5,586 nt of DNA from Cyclobacteriaceae bacterium. Its GTDB lineage: Bacteria > Bacteroidota > Bacteroidia > Cytophagales > Cyclobacteriaceae. The first letter of the stretch is position 1; every line of letters begins with the position of its first letter. The stretch lies in the NCBI GenBank assembly GCA_015492915.1, contig WGED01000247.1, positions 1-5,586 of the forward strand, given 5' to 3'. The notes under the pieces were generated by a model that did not search any database, had not been told where the DNA came from, and worked only from the letters and a program-made list of their open reading frames with translations. Shown in pieces: positions 1 to 5,586 of the stretch. Both the position numbers and the translations under genes were made by a program.

Positions 1-55
1 ACATATTATTATTCCATTGACAATATTCATTTTCATTTGACTCAATATAATTAAC

Positions 56-2404
56 ATGAAAAAATCAAGTAACTACCTTTCATCTCTCCTGGTGATGATG
101 CTAATAGCATTTTCATCATTTGCACAAGAAAAGATAAACCGTGAGGTACTTCCCGTACTAACTCCCGAACCTAAGACCTATGCTGAATTGGACGTGCGGG
201 ATACTAAGCCACCTGCACCGTTTAAGGTTGCTGCTCCCGAGGGTGCTCCCAATGTTGTTATCATCTTGATTGATGACCTTGGCTTCGGAGCTGTCTCCAC
301 TTTCGGCGGCCCTATTAATGCCCCTACCATGGACAAGCTGGCCAGCAACGGGTTAAAATACAATAATTTCCATACAACGGCTCTTTGTTCACCGACGAGG
401 ATGGCTCTGAAAACGGGACGAAACCACCATACCTGTAACACTGGCTCTATCATGGAAACAGCAACGGCCTACCCCGGCAACACAGGCCAACTGCCCAACA
501 GTGTTGCACCGCTGGCTGAGATCCTCAGACTCAACGGCTACAGCACGGGAGCATTCGGCAAATGGCATGAGACTGCCGCATGGGAAACGAGCGTTTCCGG
601 ACCATTCGATCGCTGGCCTACCCATCAGGGCTTCGATAAGTTCTACGGCTTCATCGGCGGCGAGACGGACCAATGGGCGCCGCTCATTTATGATGGCGTG
701 AAAAAAGTCAATCCTCCGAAGATGGACAATTATCATTTCACTACCGACATGACCAACCAGGCCATTCAGTGGATGAAAGCACAACAATCCATGACGCCGG
801 ACAAGCCGTTCTTTATTTACTACGCCACGGGCGCCGTGCATGCCCCACACCACGTGTCGAAAGAGTGGTCTGATAAATACAAAGGGAAATTCGATAAAGG
901 CTGGGACGCTATCAGAGAAGAGACCTTCAAAAAGCAAAAAGAAATGGGCATTATTCCCAAAGACACAAAACTGGCACCCAAACCTGAAGATATAAAGGAT
1001 TGGGACAAGCTGTCGGCGGATGAGAAAAGGTTGTTTGCCCGCCAGGCCGAAGTGTTTGCCGGATTCATGGAAATGACTGATTATGAAGTCGGTCGATTGC
1101 TGGATGCCATTGATGAGATTGGCGAACTGGATAATACTTTATTCATATTCATAGCGGGAGACAATGGCACGAGCGCTGAAGGCGGTTTCGTTGGAATGTA
1201 CAATGAGATGACTTATTTCAACGGTGTGGAAGAGAAGGTGGAAGACCTGCTCCCCTTGATCGACAAATGGGGGGACCCGAGCACTTTTCCGCATATGGCT
1301 GCAGGATGGGCCGTAGCCTTTGATTCACCGTTTAAATGGACCAAGCAGGTTGCTTCCGACTTCGGCGGCACACGCAACGGGCTTATTATCCATTATCCCA
1401 AAGGCATCAAAGAAAAGAACGGCCTCCGCACACAATTTTCGCATGTCATTGATATAGCTCCGACAGTGCTGGAGGTGGCCGGTTTGCCGGAACCCAAGAT
1501 TGTAAACGGCACTCCGCAAATCCCCATGGAAGGGACGAGCATAGCTTACACCTTCAACGATGCCAATGCTGCTGAAAGACATGAGATTCAATACTTTGAG
1601 ATGTTCGGCAACAGGGCGATTTACAACAATGGATGGTTTGCACGTACAATCCACAGGGCACCATGGCAAACGAGCAATCTGCCGCCACTTGAATCAGACA
1701 AATGGGAACTCTACTATGTGCCTGAGGATTTCAGCCTGACAAATGATCTGGCTGAAAAATATCCTGAAAAGCTCAAAGAAATGGAAAGTTTGTTTATGTG
1801 GCAAGCACAGATTTATCATGTATTGCCCATCGATGACCGTACAATTGAAAGGACCAATGCTGCGCTGGCAGGTCGTCCTGACTTGCTGGGAGATCGAAAA
1901 TCACTTAAGCTTTATGAAGGCATGGAGGGTATGATGGAAAACACATTCATCAATATAAAAAACAGGTCATTTTCCGTCACCGCAAGGCTGAATATTCCGA
2001 AAAAAGGCGCCAGCGGAGCCATTCTTTCACAGGGTGGCAGATTTGGCGGATGGTCTGTTTATATGAAAAACAGCAAACCGGCTTTCGTGTATAACTGGTT
2101 GGGGCTGCACCGATATGTCATCGCCTCAAAGAAAAAACTGCCGGCAGGTCTCGTGACGATCAAAGTCGATTTTGCCTATGACGGTGGCGGCCTCGGCAAA
2201 GGAGGCAAGGCAATTATTTATGTAAATGGAAATGCTGTTGCTGAAGGCCGTGTCGAGAAGACGCAACCGAATATTTTCTCGGCCGATGAGACGGCCGATG
2301 TCGGCCTCGACAATCAAACCCCTGTAGCCCTGGGCATTGGTTATGGCCCCGCAGAGACGCGATTTACGGGAGAAATTCATGAAGTAATCGTTGATGTAAA
2401 ATAA
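56..2404 (+). CDS. Secreted arylsulfatase, large formylglycine-dependent type (sulfatase family S1)
   Basis: This 782-residue protein should hydrolyse sulfate esters in the periplasm or outside the cell; the natural substrate cannot be read from the sequence. Residues 1-23 form a signal peptide: a KK start, a hydrophobic stretch at about 8-19, and a likely cut after SFA, with no lipobox Cys. The alkaline-phosphatase-fold sulfatase domain covers about 64-600. Visible active-site residues are D73-D74 (metal), the C111-S-P-T-R115 signature continuing to T120-G121 (Cys111 becomes formylglycine), K169 and H171 in GKWH, H262 in VHAPHH, D369-N370 (metal) and probably K430 before FGGTRNG. Residues about 275-330 are a charged insert that I recall from the approximately 780-residue arylsulfatases such as mycobacterial AtsA. 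Residues about 625-782 form a separate Gly-rich, beta-rich C-terminal domain. The ATG at 56 is chosen because it directly precedes the signal peptide; no Shine-Dalgarno is present. No maturase or SusC/D genes are nearby. Family assignment is very secure; substrate is unknown. Confidence 0.96.
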   Translation: MKKSSNYLSSLLVMMLIAFSSFAQEKINREVLPVLTPEPKTYAELDVRDTKPPAPFKVAAPEGAPNVVIILIDDLGFGAVSTFGGPINAPTMDKLASNGLKYNNFHTTALCSPTRMALKTGRNHHTCNTGSIMETATAYPGNTGQLPNSVAPLAEILRLNGYSTGAFGKWHETAAWETSVSGPFDRWPTHQGFDKFYGFIGGETDQWAPLIYDGVKKVNPPKMDNYHFTTDMTNQAIQWMKAQQSMTPDKPFFIYYATGAVHAPHHVSKEWSDKYKGKFDKGWDAIREETFKKQKEMGIIPKDTKLAPKPEDIKDWDKLSADEKRLFARQAEVFAGFMEMTDYEVGRLLDAIDEIGELDNTLFIFIAGDNGTSAEGGFVGMYNEMTYFNGVEEKVEDLLPLIDKWGDPSTFPHMAAGWAVAFDSPFKWTKQVASDFGGTRNGLIIHYPKGIKEKNGLRTQFSHVIDIAPTVLEVAGLPEPKIVNGTPQIPMEGTSIAYTFNDANAAERHEIQYFEMFGNRAIYNNGWFARTIHRAPWQTSNLPPLESDKWELYYVPEDFSLTNDLAEKYPEKLKEMESLFMWQAQIYHVLPIDDRTIERTNAALAGRPDLLGDRKSLKLYEGMEGMMENTFINIKNRSFSVTARLNIPKKGASGAILSQGGRFGGWSVYMKNSKPAFVYNWLGLHRYVIASKKKLPAGLVTIKVDFAYDGGGLGKGGKAIIYVNGNAVAEGRVEKTQPNIFSADETADVGLDNQTPVALGIGYGPAETRFTGEIHEVIVDVK

Positions 2405-2405
2405 C

Positions 2406-2433
2406 TGACGCAGACTGTTTACTATCTGCATCA
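2406..2433 (+). other. Stem-loop just after the sulfatase stop codon
   Basis: TGACGCAGA (2406-2414) can pair with TCTGCATCA (2425-2433) with a single C/A mismatch, leaving a 10-base loop. It starts one base after the TAA. No U-run follows on either strand, so it is not an intrinsic terminator by itself. It may cap the 3' end of the mRNA or be chance. The pairing is seen directly; any role is inference. Confidence 0.35.
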
Positions 2434-2475
2434 AAACATTATTTACTGAACTATCAAATACAAAATTAACAAAGT

Positions 2476-2505
2476 CCTCCATCTCATTCAGGTGGAGGTT
2501 TTTTT
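2476..2505 (+). terminator. Intrinsic terminator of the arylsulfatase gene
   Basis: CCTCCATCT (2476-2484) pairs with AGGTGGAGG (2490-2498), giving a nine-pair stem with one G.U pair, around the five-base loop CATTC. Seven T residues follow at 2499-2505. It lies 71 bases after the sulfatase stop, so transcription of the sulfatase should end here and the downstream gene at 2639 needs its own promoter. There is no matching T-run on the other strand, so it acts on plus-strand transcription only. Confidence 0.92.
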
Positions 2506-2638
2506 ATAAAAAATTTTCTTCCATTGATCAAAATAAAATCAAATGAATTATTGACTGATTTCCTTTGTTGAAATGGTAGTTCGGCACAGCAAAAATCCGA
2601 TTTTTTAATAACTTGACCAGCATTAAACTTAAATCTCA
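2506..2638 (+). promoter_or_regulatory. AT-rich leader expected to hold the promoter of the nitrobindin-like gene
   Basis: The preceding terminator isolates the gene at 2639, so its promoter should lie in these 133 AT-rich bases. I looked for the Bacteroidota pattern (TTTG near -33, TAnnTTTG near -7) and found only partial matches, for example TAACTTG at 2609-2615, with no properly spaced partner. No specific promoter is claimed. The region contains no Shine-Dalgarno and no convincing small gene. Confidence 0.4.
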
Positions 2639-3196
2639 ATGGCTAACGAAAATACAGCAGATTACGGACCTTTGGAGCTTCTGTTCGGTACCTGGAAAGG
2701 AGATAAAGGCACAGATGTGTCACCCGAGCCCGATGACGACGAGACAAGTCCTTACTACGAAACAATAATTTTTGAAAGGGGCGGTGACCTGGACAATGCG
2801 GCTACGCAGGTGCTGGCCATAGCCCGCTATCATCTGATTGTGAAAAGAAAATCAAACGATGAGATAATTCATGATCAGGTTGGCTACTGGTTGTGGGATA
2901 AAGAGAATAAAACAATCATGCATTCCTTTACAATTCCACGTGGTATGGCTGTGCTGACCACCGGAAAACTGCACGATGCGCAATGGAATGACAAAAAAGC
3001 CACATTCGAAGTAAAAGCCGGCAAGGATTCAGGGATCGTGCAAACCGACTTTATGTTGCGAAATGCAAAGACACTGGAATTCACACAAAAACTGACTGTC
3101 AGTCAAACGGAGCTTTCATACTCACAGACAACGGCGCTGGATATTTATGGGCGCAAAATGGACCACACTGATGAGAATACGCTGACAAAAGTGTGA
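2639..3196 (+). CDS. Nitrobindin/THAP4-like heme-binding beta-barrel protein (FABP-like fold)
   Basis: This 185-residue protein has no signal peptide or membrane segment and should be cytoplasmic. It resembles the heme-binding beta-barrel (THAP4/nitrobindin, fatty-acid-binding-protein-like) family. The N-terminal PLELLFGTWKG (11-21) matches the family's L-x-GxWxG opening. YYETIIF (39-45), GYWLWD (82-87) and the segment around IPRG (99-102) fit successive strands. The C-terminal MDHTDENTLTKV (174-185) places H176 where nitrobindins carry the heme-ligating His. The whole chain alternates hydrophobic and polar residues as an antiparallel barrel would. Characterised family members bind ferric heme and react with nitric oxide or peroxynitrite; that activity is inferred here, not shown. 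The ATG at 2639 is used because the family motif begins ten residues in. The gene stands alone after a terminator and converges with the acyltransferase gene 25 bases away. The remaining doubt is whether it truly binds heme. Confidence 0.8.
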   Translation: MANENTADYGPLELLFGTWKGDKGTDVSPEPDDDETSPYYETIIFERGGDLDNAATQVLAIARYHLIVKRKSNDEIIHDQVGYWLWDKENKTIMHSFTIPRGMAVLTTGKLHDAQWNDKKATFEVKAGKDSGIVQTDFMLRNAKTLEFTQKLTVSQTELSYSQTTALDIYGRKMDHTDENTLTKV

Positions 3197-3221
3197 TACC
3201 TGTGTCTTTGAACAGCACAAT

Positions 3222-3965
3222 TTATCCCTCAATGTCATTGCGTTTTTTCAGCTCTTTATCGATAATATCATAAACATATTGCTTCAGGCTGTCGAGATCA
3301 TCCATTGTCATGCCTTTGGTTTCGACAGGGTCATGAAAAATGATCATATTTTTGCACCGGTTCAGCAGCAGCTTGCCGTCATCGGGCAGTAATATCCAGT
3401 TGTACGGAATGGTGACAGGTACGATTGGCACTTGTTTTTCTATGGCCAGCCTGAAAGCCCCGTCCCTGAATTTAGCCATTTGAGGTGGGTTCTTACTCAT
3501 GATACCCCCTTCCGGGAAAATGGCAAGATTATGCCCCGCATCCAACTCGCGCCCGCCTCTTTCGAGTGCATTGTACATACTTTTCAGACGATTGCGATCG
3601 AGCGTAATGTGAATATTGCGGTACATGTAGCCAAACAAAGGGATTTTACCGAGCGAATGCTTGCCCATGAAAACAGGCCTTATTTTATTGATCCCGATTG
3701 CGGGAATATCGAGATAAGAAAAGTGGTTGGAGCAAAAGATGTATTGTTTTTTAAAATCCAGCTTGTCCGAATATATCCTCTTAATTGGAATAAAGGAAAA
3801 AGCATAAAAAAGCCATGCCCATATCCTGTGCAATGTGAACACTAACGGGTGGCGCTTGTTGCCCGTATGAATTAGCAGGGCAAACAACGGCAACTCCAGA
3901 ATGAACACAAGGCCAAATATCGCCAGGCTGTAAGTCGAGTATATCCTTTTCAATAATCGCTTCAT
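3222..3965 (-). CDS. PlsC-like 1-acyl-sn-glycerol-3-phosphate acyltransferase
   Basis: The 247-residue product probably transfers an acyl chain to position 2 of lysophosphatidic acid at the inner membrane, making phosphatidic acid for phospholipid synthesis. Numbering from the ATG at 3965, two hydrophobic segments (about 12-32 and 41-58) anchor the N-terminus. Next come the acyltransferase blocks: NHFSYLD with H81 and D86 (the catalytic HX4D), ITLDR with D123-R124 (block II), FPEGG at 150-154 (block III) and VPIVPVTI from 179 (block IV). Length is normal for PlsC. Block III lacks the usual FPEGTR Thr and Arg, having Gly154 and Ile155; I recall this form from Bacteroidota relatives. A TTG two codons upstream (3971) could extend the frame, but the ATG followed by KRLLKR is the more natural start. 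It is convergent with the upstream-lying gene 2 and divergent from the aminotransferase gene. A related acyltransferase acting on another lysolipid is possible; the gene name plsC is therefore not assigned. Confidence 0.88.
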   Translation of the reverse strand: MKRLLKRIYSTYSLAIFGLVFILELPLFALLIHTGNKRHPLVFTLHRIWAWLFYAFSFIPIKRIYSDKLDFKKQYIFCSNHFSYLDIPAIGINKIRPVFMGKHSLGKIPLFGYMYRNIHITLDRNRLKSMYNALERGGRELDAGHNLAIFPEGGIMSKNPPQMAKFRDGAFRLAIEKQVPIVPVTIPYNWILLPDDGKLLLNRCKNMIIFHDPVETKGMTMDDLDSLKQYVYDIIDKELKKRNDIEG

Positions 3966-4211
3966 GGACAAGTTTACTAAATCAGAAATGGCATAAATTT
4001 CATGAAAAAAGCATTCTAAAAATAATTTTTATGAGCATCTGAGCTAATGATGTTATTTTAGCAATTCCAATATGAGGAAAAAATTAATTGAATAAAACGT
4101 CTGTGATAAAGATAACCCAATACCCTTTCCTGAAACGGGTAAAGACTAAAAGTGTTAATTTCGCAAATCGGCGTGATCAGAGACGAAAAAAAGACATAAA
4201 ACAGTGATCGA
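3966..4211. promoter_or_regulatory. Divergent intergenic region between the acyltransferase and aminotransferase genes
   Basis: These 246 AT-rich bases separate two genes transcribed away from each other, so promoters for both strands should lie here. No protein-coding frame or RNA gene is convincing. TAATTTCG at 4156-4163 differs by one base from the Bacteroidota TAnnTTTG element and lies about 50 bases before the aminotransferase start, but no TTTG is visible at the right distance upstream. I could not place a promoter for the minus-strand gene. Neither gene has a Shine-Dalgarno; both starts are preceded by A/T-rich sequence. Confidence 0.45.
4121..4141. repeat. Short hairpin/dyad upstream of the aminotransferase gene
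   Basis: TACCC (4121-4125) pairs with GGGTA (4137-4141), and the inner TTTC (4126-4129) pairs with GAAA (4132-4135), leaving one bulged C at 4136. The closing loop is CT, or CCTG if the last pair opens. No T-run follows on either strand, so it is not a terminator. It could be an operator dyad or a leader hairpin 70 bases before the start codon. The symmetry is directly visible; the role is not known. Confidence 0.4.
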
Positions 4212-5324
4212 ATGAAAACCATTAAATACATCCCATTCCAGCATATACATCCTCCTTTGAAACAAAGGATGATCGAAGAATTTAGAAGGTTTTATGACGA
4301 TCAGTTTTATATCCTCGGTTCCGGGCTCAAAAAATTTGAAGAGGAATATGCGGAATTCAATGAGGTGAAACATGCCATTGGGATAGGCAACGGATACGAT
4401 GCCCTGTGGATCGCACTTAAATGTCTTGGAATTGGCAAAAGCGATGAGGTCATCGTGCCGGCGCACACGTTCATTGCCACGGCACTTGCTGTGCTCAATG
4501 TCGGGGCGAAGCCGGTTCTTGGGGATGTTGATGAGAATACATTCACGCTCTCACCAAAAACAACTGAGGACCTCATCACTGAAAAAACCAAAGCCATCAT
4601 TCCCGTGCACCTTTACGGTAATGTGGCCGACATGGGCCCTCTCATGGAAATCGCGCAAAAAAATAGCCTTTTTCTCATAGAAGACAATGCCCAGGCGCAG
4701 GATGCCCGCTACCAGGGCAAACCGACCGGCAGCATGGGTATTATGAATGCGACGAGCTTTTACCCGGGTAAAAATATAGGCGCTTTCGGGGACGGCGGCA
4801 TGGTGACCACCAACTCGGATGAACTTGCTGAAAAAGCAAGAATGATCCGGAACTATGGGAAGGATGAAACAGGCATCTTTGCCGTGCCCGGTATCAACAG
4901 CCGCCTCGATGAACTTCAGGCTAGGTTGCTCTCTGTAAAATTGCCGCACCTCCGCAGATGGAATGAAGAAAGGATGGAAATCGCCGCTCTCTATGAAAAA
5001 TACCTGAAAAATATCGACGAGATACAATTGCAGGCAACATCAGAAAACGGTACGAATGTCAGGCATATCTTCCCTGTCGTGACCTCCCGTAGGGATGAAT
5101 TAAAAAAATGGCTTCAAACTCATGGCATTCAGACGGGCATTCACTACGATACACCCATCCACCTCCACCCCGCCCTCAGCTTTCTCGGACACAAAAAAGG
5201 CCAATTTCCCATAGCGGAAAAAGTCTGCGATCAGGAACTGAGTCTCCCCAACTTCCCGGGACTGACGGAAGAGGACATAAAATATGTGTGTGAAAAAATT
5301 GAAGCTTTTTTTGCCGGGAATTAA
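4212..5324 (+). CDS. DegT/DnrJ/EryC1/StrS-family PLP-dependent sugar aminotransferase
   Basis: This 370-residue cytoplasmic enzyme should transfer an amino group, usually from glutamate, to a keto sugar bound to a nucleotide, giving an amino sugar for surface polysaccharide, O-antigen or glycosylation. It has the full family pattern: GNGYDAL at 59-65 (cofactor phosphate pocket), PAHTFIAT at 83-90, PVHLYG at 131-136, EDNAQA at 157-162 with D158 contacting the pyridine nitrogen, SFYPGKNIGAFGDGG at 182-196 with the Schiff-base lysine K187, NSRLDELQARLL at 229-240, and HYDTPIHLHPA at 311-321. Length is typical. The SFYPGKN and HYxxPxH forms remind me of the 3-aminotransferases FdtB and QdtB that act on dTDP-3-keto-6-deoxyhexoses, but the substrate cannot be fixed from one gene. 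The ATG at 4212 gives the standard N-terminus IPFQHIHPPLK. No dehydratase, isomerase, acyltransferase or glycosyltransferase partner lies within the window. The gene is single, with a long 3' region ending in a terminator. Confidence 0.94.
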   Translation: MKTIKYIPFQHIHPPLKQRMIEEFRRFYDDQFYILGSGLKKFEEEYAEFNEVKHAIGIGNGYDALWIALKCLGIGKSDEVIVPAHTFIATALAVLNVGAKPVLGDVDENTFTLSPKTTEDLITEKTKAIIPVHLYGNVADMGPLMEIAQKNSLFLIEDNAQAQDARYQGKPTGSMGIMNATSFYPGKNIGAFGDGGMVTTNSDELAEKARMIRNYGKDETGIFAVPGINSRLDELQARLLSVKLPHLRRWNEERMEIAALYEKYLKNIDEIQLQATSENGTNVRHIFPVVTSRRDELKKWLQTHGIQTGIHYDTPIHLHPALSFLGHKKGQFPIAEKVCDQELSLPNFPGLTEEDIKYVCEKIEAFFAGN

Positions 5325-5504
5325 CCTGCATTACTCACATAGAGCCTGCAACTCACGAGGCAAGAGATTGATTCTCTGTTATTTACGATAAAAAATCGCA
5401 ATATTCCCATAGCCAGAATCTAAGGGCTTAAAAAATTGGGTATAATGTTCAAAAATAGTTGGTAAAACCCGTATAAGTTACTGGTAATCATTAAGATACA
5501 AGGG
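5325..5504 (+). other. Non-coding stretch after the aminotransferase gene
   Basis: These 180 AT-rich bases hold no convincing gene. Small dyads occur: AGAGA (5363-5367) with TCTCT (5373-5377) and CGAT/ATCG around an A-run near 5385-5398; both stems are too short to call terminators. TATAAT occurs at 5441-5446 but has no recognisable -35 partner. AAACCC at 5465-5470 and GTAT at 5471-5474 can pair with GGGTTT (5503-5508) and ATAC (5496-5499) respectively. The region is either the untranslated 3' end of the aminotransferase transcript or the leader of something beyond the window. Confidence 0.4.
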
Positions 5505-5537
5505 GTTTGCAGAAAAGGCTTTCTGTAAACTTTTTTT
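5505..5537 (+). terminator. Strong intrinsic terminator
   Basis: GTTTGCAGAAA (5505-5515) pairs with TTTCTGTAAAC (5520-5530) over eleven positions, with one G.U pair, around the four-base loop AGGC. Seven T residues follow at 5531-5537. Only plus-strand transcripts carry the T-run. The simplest role is to end the aminotransferase transcript about 180 bases after its stop codon. It also lies just before the ATG at 5542, so it could instead block or regulate transcription into whatever follows. Confidence 0.88.
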
Positions 5538-5541
5538 GTAG

Positions 5542-5586
5542 ATGAAAAAGTCTAAAAAAAACGCTGTTGGACATGTGGTTTTCTAA
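5542..5586 (+). other. Short 14-codon open frame at the sequence edge, status uncertain
   Basis: ATG at 5542 begins a frame reading MKKSKKNAVGHVVF and stopping at TAA (5584-5586), the last three bases. A TAG lies directly before the ATG, so it cannot extend upstream. There is an A8 run at 5554-5561; after it, both alternative frames stay open to the end of the window, so an insertion or deletion, real or from sequencing, could make this the start of a longer protein. The Lys-rich start is compatible with a DNA-binding protein but identifies nothing. It may be a chance frame. Confidence 0.2.

Noticed and set aside
17..51. TTGACA at 17-22 and TATAAT at 46-51 as a promoter for the sulfatase gene
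   Set aside because: The spacer would be 23 bases, too long for a sigma-70 promoter, and the -10 would almost touch the ATG. TTCATTTG at 32-39 partly matches the Bacteroidota -7 element but lacks a spaced TTTG partner.
389..937. A 182-codon minus-strand frame opposite the sulfatase gene
   Set aside because: It lies wholly inside the well-supported sulfatase gene and has no recognisable domain. It is explained by codon bias on the other strand.
2126..2482. A minus-strand frame crossing the end of the sulfatase gene and its terminator
   Set aside because: Most of it is antisense to the sulfatase C-terminal domain and its start lies in the terminator stem. No protein family is recognisable.
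3197..3221. A shared terminator between the two convergent genes
   Set aside because: Only four-base stems can be drawn (for example CTGT/ACAG) and there is no T-run on either strand.
3432..3845. A 137-codon plus-strand frame opposite the acyltransferase gene
   Set aside because: It is antisense to conserved acyltransferase blocks and shows no family signature. A shadow frame is the simpler explanation.
4043..4062. GCTAA/TTAGC inverted repeat in the divergent intergenic region
   Set aside because: It has only five pairs with a ten-base loop in AT-rich DNA, which is expected by chance, and no T-run follows.
4551..5027. A 158-codon minus-strand frame opposite the aminotransferase gene
   Set aside because: It overlaps the catalytic core of a clearly real gene and carries no domain features.
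5363..5377. AGAGA/TCTCT hairpin after the aminotransferase gene as its terminator
   Set aside because: The stem is only five pairs and the following bases are not a T-run. The hairpin at 5505-5537 is far better.

Overview
The window looks like ordinary chromosomal DNA from a member of the Bacteroidota. This is inferred from start codons that lack Shine-Dalgarno sequences and sit in A-rich leaders, AT-rich intergenic DNA around moderately GC-balanced genes, and a PlsC-family protein carrying an FPEGG form of the acyltransferase motif rather than FPEGTR. No rRNA, tRNA, CRISPR array or complete mobile element is visible. The genus cannot be fixed from the sequence.

Layout from left to right. 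(1) 56-2404 (+) encodes a secreted arylsulfatase of the large (about 780-residue) type, with a complete formylglycine signature and an extra C-terminal beta-rich domain. A small stem-loop follows its stop codon, and a clear intrinsic terminator lies at 2476-2505. (2) 2639-3196 (+) encodes a small cytoplasmic beta-barrel protein that resembles the nitrobindin/THAP4 heme-binding family. (3) 3222-3965 (-) encodes a membrane-bound PlsC-like 1-acylglycerol-3-phosphate acyltransferase, convergent with gene 2 and separated from it by 25 bases. (4) A 246-base AT-rich divergent intergenic region contains one hairpin. (5) 4212-5324 (+) encodes a PLP-dependent DegT/DnrJ/EryC1/StrS-family sugar aminotransferase. 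(6) 5325-5586 holds no recognisable gene. It contains a strong intrinsic terminator (5505-5537), an upstream sequence that could pair with part of that terminator, and a 14-codon reading frame that ends on the last base.

The four genes do not form a pathway. There is no SusC/SusD pair, sulfatase-maturing enzyme, other glycan-degradation gene or nucleotide-sugar cluster within view. The terminator after gene 1 and the strand switches imply at least three or four independent transcription units. I found no convincing undescribed system. The part most worth a second look is the last 130 bases, where a terminator with a possible competing pairing sits just before a short frame containing an A8 run at the sequence edge.
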